Below are positions 1 to 8,106 of a stretch of 64,000 bases of DNA, piece after piece. Source of the DNA: WHSO01 sp050485485 (GTDB lineage: Bacteria; Pseudomonadota; Alphaproteobacteria; SMXQ01). The DNA lies in NCBI GenBank assembly GCA_050485485.1, contig JBJHBM010000001.1:62001-126000 (forward strand), given 5' to 3'. Every line of letters starts with the position of its first letter. The first letter of the stretch is position 1. The notes under the pieces are model-generated. The model ran no database searches. It saw only the letters and a list, made by a program, of their open reading frames with translations, and was not told the origin of the DNA. The position numbers and the translations under genes are program-made.

Positions 1-46
1 CTGCCGCCGGAAACGGCACGAAGATGCGAGCAGAGAGGGAACCCCC

Positions 47-1234
47 ATGACCCACATTCCGCCCACCATCGCCGATATCCTCGCTTCCCGCACGGCCGCC
101 GCCATGCCGTCGGCCGAGGTCAGCGAGTCGACCCGTGTGCGCGACCGCTTTCAGGCCATTGCCAACATGCAGCGCGTGTTCGCGATCCGGCCCGGCGAGC
201 GCGTCGCCTTCCTGACCGACCCGCTGCTCGACCGCCGCGTGATCGATGCCATCGCGGGCATCGCGCGGGCCAACGGCGCCACCTTCCGCGAATTCATGTG
301 GCACTCGACTCGCAACACGGAAATCCCGGCCGAGGCGCGTCCTCTGCTGGAGGACAGCGATTTCGTGGTCTCGTCCTGGTTCGCTTCGACCGGCTGCCCG
401 TTCGCGAACAAGCTGCGCAAGGAGAAGGGGCAGCGCTGGATCAAGATCACCTTCTTCCGCAACCTCGACCTTCTGGACACGCCGCAAGCGCGCTTCCCGG
501 TGGACCTGGTGGGGGAGATCATCCGCGCCACCGCGCGCAAGTATCCGCGCGGGGTGCCGTTCGACATGCGCTTCACCTGTCCGCGTGGCTCGGACCTCAA
601 TATCAAGTTCACGCCGCAGATGACCGAGAACCTGCTCGGCATCACGCGCTGGAAGGGCATCAACACGGGCGATGCGCCCGGCTGCTACGTCCACTATCTG
701 CCGACCCACGGGCCCAATCTCTACGGCAACACCGCGCACAGGCGAGAGCCCAAGGCCCATGCGGAGATGGAGGGCATCATCTTCCCCCAATGGGCGGTGG
801 GTTTCCCGCGCCCGTTCGAGGAGAAGATCGGCGTCGAGTTCAAGGACGACTTCATCGTCGCCATTCACGGCAAGGGACGCGAGGCGGACCACCTGCGCGA
901 GTACCTGATCGGCGCGCGGCTCAATGAGCTCGGCTGCGGCTTCAACCCCAAGGCGCCGCGCTACCAGGTCTATCCGGCTGGGCCCAACTCGCCGGGCGGG
1001 CTCCATTTCGGCTGCAACGCGAAGAAGGAAAGCGCCTATCTGCGCCGCGCCATCCCGAACTGGGAGGAGCCGCACATCCACATGGACTTCGTGAGCTTCG
1101 ACATGACCGTGACGGCAGGCAACGCGACGCTGATCGACAACGGCTTCCTCGCGGCGTTGCGCGACGAGGACGTGGTCGCCGCCGCCGCGCGCTACGGCGA
1201 CCCGGTGGAGCTGCTCGAATCGTTCGACCAGTAG
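47..1234 (+). CDS. M29-family-like metalloenzyme (aminopeptidase / NicX-type dioxygenase family)
   Basis: A 395-residue protein resembling the M29 metallopeptidase superfamily, which holds thermophilic aminopeptidases and 2,5-dihydroxypyridine 5,6-dioxygenase (NicX). A C-terminal metal-site motif EPHIHMDFV (about residues 345-353) gives the His-x-His-x-Asp arrangement expected of that fold, and conserved acidic residues precede it. The ATG follows a GAGAGGGA ribosome site. Whether it cleaves peptides or opens a ring cannot be decided from sequence; the surrounding aromatic catabolism genes make a ring-cleavage or hydrolase role plausible. No signal peptide is seen, so it should be cytoplasmic. 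Confidence 0.6.
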   Translation: MTHIPPTIADILASRTAAAMPSAEVSESTRVRDRFQAIANMQRVFAIRPGERVAFLTDPLLDRRVIDAIAGIARANGATFREFMWHSTRNTEIPAEARPLLEDSDFVVSSWFASTGCPFANKLRKEKGQRWIKITFFRNLDLLDTPQARFPVDLVGEIIRATARKYPRGVPFDMRFTCPRGSDLNIKFTPQMTENLLGITRWKGINTGDAPGCYVHYLPTHGPNLYGNTAHRREPKAHAEMEGIIFPQWAVGFPRPFEEKIGVEFKDDFIVAIHGKGREADHLREYLIGARLNELGCGFNPKAPRYQVYPAGPNSPGGLHFGCNAKKESAYLRRAIPNWEEPHIHMDFVSFDMTVTAGNATLIDNGFLAALRDEDVVAAAARYGDPVELLESFDQ

Positions 1235-1290
1235 GCGGACTTTCCTCCGGCCGCTCTTCCGTCGTCATGTCCCGGCTGTTCCACGCCTCA

Positions 1291-1484
1291 CGTCATGCGC
1301 GGACGCGATCCGCGCATGTGGGGTTCGAACTGGTGCGCACCTTGCGTCATGGTCGTGCTTGGCACGACCATCCAGGAGCTCTGCAGCGGTTGGGGCGCAA
1401 CAGAACGTGGATGCTCGGCCTTCGCCGAGCATGACGATGGGAAGAGGTCGGGTCTACGTCATGCGCGGACGTGATCCGCGCATC
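1291..1484. repeat. Cluster of REP-like palindromic repeats
   Basis: Two near-identical 28-base units (1291-1318 and 1457-1484) each carry the inverted arms ATGCGCGGA / TCCGCGCAT and differ only in the centre and last base. Between them are a 10-bp-arm hairpin (1349-1371, arms around TGGTCGTGC) and a 9-bp-arm hairpin (1411-1432, arms ATGCTCGGC). This is the pattern of dispersed intergenic palindromes (REP-type elements) of high-GC alphaproteobacteria. They sit between convergent genes, the usual location of such elements. Confidence 0.7.
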
Positions 1485-1552
1485 CATGGTTGCGCGCGTC
1501 AGGCGCGAGCGTGACGGTGGGGAGAGGCCGGGTCTCCGCATGACGGTGGAGC

Positions 1553-1589
1553 GGAAAATGAACGGGGCGGGACCGGTGGGTCCCGCCCC
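1553..1589 (-). terminator. Terminator of the first TctC gene
   Basis: A perfect 11-bp stem (GGGGCGGGACC at 1564-1574 with its complement at 1579-1589) with a 4-base loop, followed on the minus strand by a T-rich stretch (TTCATTTT). It lies 36 bases beyond the stop of the minus-strand gene. Confidence 0.65.
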
Positions 1590-1624
1590 ATGTGCTGCGG
1601 CATGTGCTGCGACGCGCGGCGGCG

Positions 1625-2902
1625 TCAGTTGCAGGCGACGATGTCGGCCTCGTCGCCGTCGCCGAGATAGGTGACGTCGCAGGTCATGCCGGCCTTGATC
1701 TCGCCGCCCTTGGCCTCCTTGCCGCCGACGGTGACCTTGGCGCCGCGCACGGAGGCGGATACGGTCTTGCCGTCGTCCGTGAAGCGGATCGTGCCCTTGG
1801 CGGCGTCCTCGATGCGGGCGCCCTTGGCCGTCTTCCAGTCGAGCTTGGCGTCCTGAAGCGCGGCGGGGTTGACCTGGGTCGCGGCGTTGGCGCGATCCAG
1901 GATCGAGCGCGGCATGGCGAACAGCTTTTTGACATGAGCCTCGACCTCCTCGCCCGTGATCGGCGCGAGCGGGACCTGCATGGTCTTGGCCGTGCTCTGG
2001 AACTTCGGATCGTTCATGGTCGCCGTGAAGGCGGTCCTGAGCGCGGCGACCCGGTCGGCCGGCGTGCCCGGCGGCGCGACGTAGGGCCGCCCCATGTACT
2101 GGCGCGCCACCAGGAATTCGAGCACGGTGCGGTCCTCCTCGTTCTTGGCGAGGTCCACCACCACCGGGATGTCGGGCGCGAGGTCGGGGGCGGGCTTCAT
2201 GCCGGTCTGGACCAGCACGATGATCCTGCCGTCCTTGATGTCTTGGCCGACCTGGGCCGAGAGACTGTCGGAGCCGACGCCGCACAGGCCGCCGACCTCG
2301 CCGCGTTCCATGGCGAGGAACACGGAGCCGGTGCTGGGGTAGCCCCGGATGACCTTGAACTTGGTACCGATCAGGCTGTTCATGTAGGCGGCGACGAGTT
2401 GGGTGGAGGAGCTGGCCGCTCCGGTCGAGCCCACCAGCAATTCCTTCTCCATCGCGTCCTGAATGGTGCGCACGCCCGACTTGGCGCTGGCGACGCAGGT
2501 GGAGGTGAGCTGGTTGGCGCTGCCGAGCCAGTTGTACTCGACCGACTTGAACTGGACCTGGCTGCCGAGCAACTCGTCCACCACCGCGGTATTGTGGATG
2601 CCGGCGATGTCGAGTCCGTCCTTGCGCGCCTTGTTGTACATGTAGCCGGCGAGCCTGAGGCCGGACGCGCCCGGCATGTTCTTGACCACGAGGCCGGGGT
2701 TGCCCGGCAGGTGGTCGCCGAAATGGCGGGCGATGGCGCGGCCGTAGGTGTCGTAGCCGCCGCCGGGGGCGGAGCCGACGTAGAGATCGATCTGGCGGCC
2801 CTTGTAGAACTCCGCCACCGCGTCGGCCTGGGCGGCGGGAACGAGGACGGCGGGGGCGAGCAGGGTTGCGAACGCGAAAGCGGCCAGCGAACGGATCGTC
2901 AT
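1625..2902 (-). CDS. TctC/Bug-family periplasmic substrate-binding protein with C-terminal extension
   Basis: Extracytoplasmic solute receptor of the tripartite tricarboxylate transporter family, expected to bind a carboxylated organic acid in the periplasm. An N-terminal signal peptide (MTIRSLAAFAFATLL to about residue 27, ending AQADA) is followed by the family pattern ADAVAEFYKGRQID and a glycine-rich loop APGGGYDTY. The start is placed at the internal ATG at 2902, since the upstream ATG only adds MEPGEDK before the signal sequence. Unlike a typical 320-residue receptor it carries a tail of about 80-90 residues ending GMTCD...VACN, shared with the receptor at 59105. No tctA/tctB adjoins; it is divergent from the M20 hydrolase, possibly with a shared substrate. 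Confidence 0.85.
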   Translation of the reverse strand: MTIRSLAAFAFATLLAPAVLVPAAQADAVAEFYKGRQIDLYVGSAPGGGYDTYGRAIARHFGDHLPGNPGLVVKNMPGASGLRLAGYMYNKARKDGLDIAGIHNTAVVDELLGSQVQFKSVEYNWLGSANQLTSTCVASAKSGVRTIQDAMEKELLVGSTGAASSSTQLVAAYMNSLIGTKFKVIRGYPSTGSVFLAMERGEVGGLCGVGSDSLSAQVGQDIKDGRIIVLVQTGMKPAPDLAPDIPVVVDLAKNEEDRTVLEFLVARQYMGRPYVAPPGTPADRVAALRTAFTATMNDPKFQSTAKTMQVPLAPITGEEVEAHVKKLFAMPRSILDRANAATQVNPAALQDAKLDWKTAKGARIEDAAKGTIRFTDDGKTVSASVRGAKVTVGGKEAKGGEIKAGMTCDVTYLGDGDEADIVACN

Positions 2903-3012
2903 CTTGTCCTCCCCGGGTTCCATTGGCGTCGAGCCCGAGCCCGCGCATTGTCGAGTCTAGCACAGGGGACGGGCACGGCAAGGCGTGGGCGGCGACGGGT
3001 GCGGGGGTGCGG

Positions 3013-3041
3013 TTGCCCCGGGCCGGGACCGGGGTTATCGT
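3013..3041 (+). promoter_or_regulatory. Predicted promoter of the M20 hydrolase
   Basis: TTGCCC (3013-3018), a 17-base spacer and TATCGT (3036-3041) precede the gene. The same hexamers with the same spacing occur upstream of the TctC gene at 59105, which raises confidence that this is a real promoter class. Confidence 0.45.
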
Positions 3042-3092
3042 GGCGGGAACCCGGGATTTCCGGGCGTAGTAACGACCAGGGAGGGCGCGCGC

Positions 3093-4550
3093 ATGGACGG
3101 CTCCAACCTTTCGCGCGAGAAGCGTTTCGCCTTCGAGACGATCGAGCGCAACGCGCGCGCGATCGCGCTCACGGGCGACAACATCTTCTATTTCGGCGAG
3201 CTCGGGAATCAGGAATACGAGAGCGCCGCGCTGATGTCGGGCCTTCTGGAGAAGGAAGGCTTCCGGGTGGAGCGCGGCATGTCGGGCTTTCCGACCGCGT
3301 TCCTCGCCACCTACGGCTCGGGCGCGCCGGTGATCGCGATCCATACCGAGTTCGACGCCAATCCCGACAACAGCCAGCGGCCGGGCGTGCCGGAGCCGAG
3401 CCCGATCGTCGCGGGCGCGCCGGGGCACTGCGAGGGCCACAACGTCAACGCCGCGGTGATGATCGGGGCGGCGGTCGCGCTCAAGCGGGCGATGGAGGAA
3501 TGCGGCCTCAAGGGCACCCTCAAGGTGCTGGGGGCGCCGGCCGAGGAGCAGGTGCTGTCGCGGCCCTATTTCGTGCGCGACGGCTATTTCGACGACGTGG
3601 ACGTCGCGCTGCATCCCCACATCGGCCCGGAGCTGTCGGTGGGCCACGGGCTGCAGCAGTCGGCGCTGATCTCCGCCACCTTCACCTTCCACGGCGAGAC
3701 CGCGCACGCGGGGACCGCGCCGTGGAAGGGACGCGACGCGCTCGACGCCGTGGTGCTGATGGACGCGGGCCTCGCCCAGTACCGCGAGCACATGCTGCCC
3801 ACCAGCCGCCTGCACCGGGCGATCACCGAAGGGGGGTTGCAGCCCAACGTGATCCCGAAGCGCGCCACCATCTGGTGGTATTTCCGCGATCCCACGGCGG
3901 AGGGGGCGGAGAAGCTGTTCGCCCAGGCCCGGCGCATCGCCGAGGGGGCCGCCCTCATGACCAACACCGAGGCCGAATGCACCGTGCTGTCGGCGGTGTG
4001 GCCGACGCGCGGCAACCGCACGGTGGCGGACACGGTGCGGCGCAACCTCGAGATCGTCGGCCATCCGCGCTGGAGCGAGGACGAGCATGCGCTCGCGCGC
4101 CGGCTGCAGGAGCGCGCCGGGGTCGCGGTCGAGGGCCTGCGCGACCGCGTGCCGCCCTACCGGGGCGAGGCCCGCCAGCGCGCCAGCGCCAACGACGGCG
4201 GCGACGTTTCCTGGAAGGTGCCGATGGTGAAGTTCTACTTCCCGGCCAACGTCCCCAACATCAGCTACCACCACTGGGCGGCGGGGGTGGCGCTCGCCAC
4301 CTCGATCGCCCACAAGGGCGCGGTCGCGGGCGCCAAGGTGCTGGCCGGCGCCGCCCTCGACTTCCTCACCGATCCGGCGCTGGTGGAGGCGGCGAAGCGC
4401 ACCTTCGCCGAGGAGCTGGGCGGGGTCGCCTACCGGCCGCTGCTGCCGGTCGGCCAGGCGCCGCCGAAAGACCTCAACCGCGACAAGATGGAGCCTTTCA
4501 GGCCCCTGATGCGCGACCATTACCTCGACGAAAAGCCCGAGTTCGTGTGA
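3093..4550 (+). CDS. M20-family amidohydrolase (AbgB-like)
   Basis: A 485-residue M20/M40 metal-dependent amidohydrolase related to the p-aminobenzoyl-glutamate hydrolase subunit AbgB. Visible family features are the metal-ligand stretch IHTEFDA (about residue 84), CEGHN, the catalytic GAPAEEQ pair, VALHPH, and a lid domain with HGETAHAGTAPW. The start at 3093 is chosen because it follows AGGGAG and opens directly into the family sequence; an upstream in-frame ATG adds a low-complexity Gly/Arg stretch. It would split an amide-linked carboxylate in the cytoplasm. Divergent from a TctC receptor, so uptake and hydrolysis of one substrate is a reasonable inference. Confidence 0.85.
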   Translation: MDGSNLSREKRFAFETIERNARAIALTGDNIFYFGELGNQEYESAALMSGLLEKEGFRVERGMSGFPTAFLATYGSGAPVIAIHTEFDANPDNSQRPGVPEPSPIVAGAPGHCEGHNVNAAVMIGAAVALKRAMEECGLKGTLKVLGAPAEEQVLSRPYFVRDGYFDDVDVALHPHIGPELSVGHGLQQSALISATFTFHGETAHAGTAPWKGRDALDAVVLMDAGLAQYREHMLPTSRLHRAITEGGLQPNVIPKRATIWWYFRDPTAEGAEKLFAQARRIAEGAALMTNTEAECTVLSAVWPTRGNRTVADTVRRNLEIVGHPRWSEDEHALARRLQERAGVAVEGLRDRVPPYRGEARQRASANDGGDVSWKVPMVKFYFPANVPNISYHHWAAGVALATSIAHKGAVAGAKVLAGAALDFLTDPALVEAAKRTFAEELGGVAYRPLLPVGQAPPKDLNRDKMEPFRPLMRDHYLDEKPEFV

Positions 4551-4581
4551 CCGAAGGCCGGTTCCGGCGCCGCGGATTCCC

Positions 4582-5286
4582 TCAATCGGCGGTCAGCCGG
4601 AACGTGACAGGCACCTCGACCGTGCCCGGAACCGGCCGTCCGCCGCGCTCCGCCGGCGCGAAACGCCACCGTTCGAGCGCCTCCAGCGCCGCCCGGTCGA
4701 GCCGTTGGTGCCCGCTCGAGCGCGCGAGCTCGGTCATGGCGGCCCGTCCCGCCGCATCCACCGTGACCCGCACCACGACCCGGCCTTCCTCGCCGTTGCG
4801 CCGCGCGAGCCACGGGTAGGCCGGCGCCGGATTGGCGAGCCCGGCGAGCCCGTAGCGCGGCGGCCGGGCTTCGGGATCGCCGTCGCCATCGCCATCCGTC
4901 CCGGACGCTTGGTCCGGCTCCGACGGCGGCAGGGCGGCGATTTCCGCCGTTTCCGCGGTGTCCGGCACGTCGGCGGGCTTGGCCGGCATGGGGGGCGCTT
5001 CGGGCCGGCGCGGCGGCGCGGCGATCCGGGGCGGTGCGTTCGCGGCGGGCTCGGAGACGGGCTCGGGTTCGGAGGCGGGCTTGGACGTGATTTCGGGCGC
5101 GGTTTCGGGCATGGGTGTTGGCGCCGCCTCGACCATCGCCTCGACCATCGTCTCGACCATCACCAGGGCCACCGCCATCATGGGCCGGTCGGGGGCGGGC
5201 GCGGTGCCGGCGGCGCCGATCCACAGCGCGGCGGCGAGCGCCGTCCCGTGCAGCGCGAGGGACAGCAGGGCGGCGCGCCCGGTCAC
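4582..5286 (-). CDS. tonB: TonB-family energy transducer
   Basis: A 234-residue TonB: a short cytoplasmic start and one membrane helix (ALLSLALHGTALAAALWIGA, residues 5-24), a proline/glutamate-rich periplasmic spacer (about 30-115) and a C-terminal TonB domain with YPWLARRNGEEGRVVVRV and ALERWRFAPA. The start is GTG at 5286, which overlaps the TGA of the upstream ATPase gene (GTGA), so it is translationally coupled. It is last in the cobalamin uptake operon and should energise the BtuB-like receptor. No exbB/exbD is nearby, so those must be encoded elsewhere. Confidence 0.85.
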   Translation of the reverse strand: MTGRAALLSLALHGTALAAALWIGAAGTAPAPDRPMMAVALVMVETMVEAMVEAAPTPMPETAPEITSKPASEPEPVSEPAANAPPRIAAPPRRPEAPPMPAKPADVPDTAETAEIAALPPSEPDQASGTDGDGDGDPEARPPRYGLAGLANPAPAYPWLARRNGEEGRVVVRVTVDAAGRAAMTELARSSGHQRLDRAALEALERWRFAPAERGGRPVPGTVEVPVTFRLTAD

Positions 5287-6110
5287 AGCGCTTCCCCCGG
5301 TCGGTCCACGCGCCCGACCGGCACCACGAACGGCAGCCCCTCGGCGGTGCCGCGGTGGACCCGGACGCCGTAGGCGCGGGCGAGCACGTCGTCCTCCAGC
5401 ACGGCCCCGGGCGGGCCCGCGGCCAGCACCCGGCCCTCGGCCAGCAGCACCAGCCGGTCGCAGTGGCGCGCCGCGGTGGTGAGGTCGTGCAGCACCGCGA
5501 TCACCCCGGCGCCGGCGGCGGCGCGGGCGCGCAGCACGGCCATGACGTCGAGGGCGTGGGCGGGATCGAGCCCGGCGACCGGCTCGTCGGCGAGCAGCAC
5601 GCGGGGCTCGGCGGCAAGCGCGCGGGCGAGCAGCGCGCGGGCGCGTTCCCCGCCGGAAAGCCGGTTGAGGGGGCGGCCGGCGAGGCCAGCGAGGTCGCAA
5701 TCGGAGAAGGCGCGGGCGACCGCGGCGCGGTCGGCGGCGACGGACGGGGTGCCTTTCCAGGGGCCGCCGTGGGGCAGACGGCCGAGCCCGACCAGGGTTT
5801 CGACGGTTACCGCCCAGTGCGCGGTGCCGTTCTGGGCGAGATAGGCGACGCCGCGGGCCCTTTCGGCGCGCCCGAAGGCGGCCATCGGTCGGCCGAACAG
5901 CGCGATTTCCCCGCTTTCGGGCGCCGCGAGGCCCGCCAGGACGCGCAATAGGGTGGTCTTGCCGGCGCCATTGGGGCCGATCAGCCCCACCACCTCGCCG
6001 GCGGCGAGCGTCATCGCGACGCCGTCCAGCACCCGGCGCGGGCCATAGGCGAGCGAAACGTCGCGCGCCGCGACCAGAGACGAGAGAGGCGAGATCGCGG
6101 CCGCCGTCAT
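5283..6110 (-). CDS. btuD: Cobalamin/iron-chelate ABC transporter ATPase (BtuD/FecE-like)
   Basis: ATP-binding subunit of a class II importer. Motifs: Walker A GPNGAGKTT (about residue 45), Q-loop in YLAQNG, signature LSGGERAR, Walker B VLLADEP and an H-loop in AVLHDL. The start at 6110 overlaps the permease stop (ATGA); an upstream in-frame ATG at 6143 lies inside the permease gene and is unlikely. Substrate is assigned from the operon: the riboswitch and BtuB-like receptor upstream point to cobalamin rather than siderophore. Confidence 0.85.
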   Translation of the reverse strand: MTAAAISPLSSLVAARDVSLAYGPRRVLDGVAMTLAAGEVVGLIGPNGAGKTTLLRVLAGLAAPESGEIALFGRPMAAFGRAERARGVAYLAQNGTAHWAVTVETLVGLGRLPHGGPWKGTPSVAADRAAVARAFSDCDLAGLAGRPLNRLSGGERARALLARALAAEPRVLLADEPVAGLDPAHALDVMAVLRARAAAGAGVIAVLHDLTTAARHCDRLVLLAEGRVLAAGPPGAVLEDDVLARAYGVRVHRGTAEGLPFVVPVGRVDRPGEAL

Positions 6111-7105
6111 GCCAGCCTCCGCCGCTCGGCGATCACCAGCCACAGGAAGAACGGCGCGCCCACCAGCGCGGTCACCACCCCGAGCTTGAGCTCGTCGCCG
6201 GGCGCCGCCCGCACGGCGATGTCGGCGGCGAGGGTGAGGGCCGCGCCGCCGAGCGCGCTCGCGGGCAGCAGCGCGCCCGGCCGGTAGCCCACCAGCGGGC
6301 GCAGCAGGTGCGGCACCACCAGGCCGACGAAGCCGACCACGCCGGCGACGGCGACGGCGGCGCCCACCGCGAGCGCGGTCCCGGCGACCAGGCGCGCGCG
6401 TAGCCGGGCGAGGTCGACGCCCAGCGTCGCGGCGGTGTCCTCGCCGAGCGTGAGCGCGTCGAGCGGCCGCCCGGCGGACAGCAGCAAAGCCCCGCCCGCG
6501 ACGATGAACGGCGCCGCCAGCCAGACATGGAGCAGGCTGCGGTCGGCGAGCGAGCCCATCATCCAGAACACGATCTCGAGCGCGGCGAACGGGCTCGGCG
6601 CGAGGCTGAGGGCGAGCGCGGTGGCGGCGCCCGCGAAGCTGGTCACGGCGACGCCCGCGAGGATCAGGGCCAGCGTGCCGGTATCGCGCCCGGCGAGCAG
6701 CTGCACCACGGTCACCCCGGCGGCGGCGCCCGCGATGCCGCCGAGCGGCAGGGCCAGGGCGAAGGCCCCGGCGACCCCGGTGTAGAGCGTCAGAACCGCG
6801 CCCAGCGCCCCCGCCGCCGACACGCCGATCAGCCCCGGCTCGGCGAGCGGATTGCGCAGGTAGCCCTGCAGCGCGGCCCCGGCGAGGCCGAGCGCGCTGC
6901 CGATCAGGAGCGCGAGCACGGCGCGCGGCAGGCGCACCTCGAGGACGATGATGCGCGCCGCCTCGTCGCCGCGCCCGGTCAGCGCCGCCAGCGCCTCGAG
7001 CGGTCCCACGCCCGCCGGCCCCACAGCCAGCGAGGCGGCGAAGGCGAGCGCGACCAGGGCCGCGAGCCCGGCCAGCAGGACGCGGAAGCGCGGCGGCGCG
7101 ATCAC
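6107..7105 (-). CDS. btuC: Cobalamin/iron-chelate ABC transporter permease (BtuC/FecD-like)
   Basis: A 332-residue FecCD-family permease with about ten hydrophobic segments. Family signatures include RLPRAVLALLIGSALGLAGA, QGYLRNPLAEPGLIG, the conserved GEDTAATLG coupling segment and FVGLVVPHLLR. The start is GTG at 7105, overlapping the TGA of the upstream binding-protein gene (GTGA). The longer open frame reaching to 8029 reads through that gene out of frame and is rejected. It would form the inner-membrane channel of cobalamin import. Confidence 0.88.
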   Translation of the reverse strand: MIAPPRFRVLLAGLAALVALAFAASLAVGPAGVGPLEALAALTGRGDEAARIIVLEVRLPRAVLALLIGSALGLAGAALQGYLRNPLAEPGLIGVSAAGALGAVLTLYTGVAGAFALALPLGGIAGAAAGVTVVQLLAGRDTGTLALILAGVAVTSFAGAATALALSLAPSPFAALEIVFWMMGSLADRSLLHVWLAAPFIVAGGALLLSAGRPLDALTLGEDTAATLGVDLARLRARLVAGTALAVGAAVAVAGVVGFVGLVVPHLLRPLVGYRPGALLPASALGGAALTLAADIAVRAAPGDELKLGVVTALVGAPFFLWLVIAERRRLA

Positions 7106-7995
7106 GTGCCCGGCTCCCGCTTCCGCGCCCCCGAATCCCGCGCAGCCGGCGCGGGCAGGCGTGCGCGCAACCCGGCGAGGGTCTCGACCGCCTCGGCGAT
7201 GGCCGGGGTCGGGCACGCCCACAGGTGCTCGGGGATGGAAATGACGGCGTTCGCCGGGGCCGCCTTGCGGAGCGCCGGATGCTCGAGCGACAGCGCCGCG
7301 AGCGACGGGGCCTGGTGGCGCAGCCGCCCGATCACGAGCGCGTCGGGCCGCTCCGCCACCACCACCTCGAGCGGCACCCGGCCGACGCCGCCGACCGCGA
7401 GCAGCGCGGCGAGGTTGTCGAGCCCGGCCGCCGTCATCGCCGCGTCCGGCAGCGTGTTGCGGCCTGCCGTGATGCCGTTCGATTCGAACAGCACCGCGAC
7501 CGGGCGCGGGTCCGGCGGGGGCGGGGGCACGGCGGCGAGGCGCGCCTCGAACGCCGCGATCAGGCGCTCGCCGCGTGCCTCCGCGCCGATCGCGCGCGCG
7601 ACGATGCGGATATGGGCGGCGACGTCGTCGAGCCCGGTGGCGAGCGGCAGCTCCACCACGCGGTGCCCGAGGCGCCGCAGCAGGTCCACCGTGACGCGCG
7701 CGGCGTGGGTGCCGGCCAGCACCAGGTCGGGCGCGAGCGGCAGGATCTCCTCGGCGCGGCCGTGGTTGAGGCGGAACCCGCGCGCCTGCTCGGCCATCGC
7801 CGAGGAGGCCGGGTCGGCGGCGAGGAAGCTCAACGAGACGATGCGCCCGGGCTCGGCCAGCAGCATCAGGAGCTGGTCCGAGCACAGGTTGAGCGACACG
7901 ATGCGCTGCGGCGGATCGGAGGCAGGAGCCGGTGGTCCCCATAGGAGGAGAAACGTCAGGAAGACGGGGAAAACAACGCGTCTTATTCCCCTCAC
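7102..7995 (-). CDS. btuF: Periplasmic cobalamin-binding protein (BtuF-like)
   Basis: Class III helical-backbone substrate-binding protein: RIVSLNLCSDQLLMLL near the mature N-terminus, the APDLVLAGTH segment and WACPTPAIAEAVETL near the C-terminus. The GTG at 7995 is chosen because it gives a clean signal peptide (RGIRRVVFPVFLTFLLLW, cleavage near APAS) behind a GGGAG site. The ATG at 8103 would add 36 residues translated from a dispersed palindromic repeat and bury the signal peptide. Overlaps the permease by GTGA. Cobalamin is inferred from the riboswitch and receptor. Confidence 0.8.
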   Translation of the reverse strand: MRGIRRVVFPVFLTFLLLWGPPAPASDPPQRIVSLNLCSDQLLMLLAEPGRIVSLSFLAADPASSAMAEQARGFRLNHGRAEEILPLAPDLVLAGTHAARVTVDLLRRLGHRVVELPLATGLDDVAAHIRIVARAIGAEARGERLIAAFEARLAAVPPPPPDPRPVAVLFESNGITAGRNTLPDAAMTAAGLDNLAALLAVGGVGRVPLEVVVAERPDALVIGRLRHQAPSLAALSLEHPALRKAAPANAVISIPEHLWACPTPAIAEAVETLAGLRARLPAPAARDSGARKREPGT

Positions 7996-8079
7996 CCGGC
8001 TCCCGGCAAGCGCGCTTGCCGCGCGCCATCCCTCCGCAACCCTCTCCCCCCGACCGGGGGGAGAGGGCAGGGTGAGGGG
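7988..8079. repeat. Dispersed palindromic repeat at the btuF start
   Basis: An outer inverted pair (CCCCTCACCC at 7988-7997, GGGTGAGGGG at 8070-8079) encloses a perfect 18-base palindrome around CGGCAAGCG (8004-8021) and a 12-bp stem (CCCTCTCCCCCC with its complement, 8040-8067). A related copy of the CCCTCTCCC...GGGTGAGGGGGG core is at 37496-37540. Translation of this repeat explains the proline/arginine-rich N-terminus that the longest btuF reading frame would have. Confidence 0.65.
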
Positions 8080-8106
8080 GGTGGCTGGGCCCGGCGGCCG
8101 CATGCG

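Larger units (their letters stand above)
1235..1624. other. Non-coding gap of 390 bases filled with palindromic repeats and a terminator
   Basis: Lies between the 3' ends of two convergent genes. It holds two copies of a 28-base palindromic repeat, two further hairpins, and near its right end a terminator for the minus-strand TctC gene. No credible gene was found here. Confidence 0.7.

Noticed and set aside
1347..4520. Very long minus-strand open frame (over 1,000 codons) across the TctC and M20 genes
   Set aside because: It is a high-GC shadow frame: composition is Arg/Gly/Pro-rich, no domain is recognisable, and it opposes two well-supported genes.
1592..4819. Very long plus-strand open frame across the TctC and M20 genes
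   Set aside because: Same cause; it changes character along its length and matches no family.
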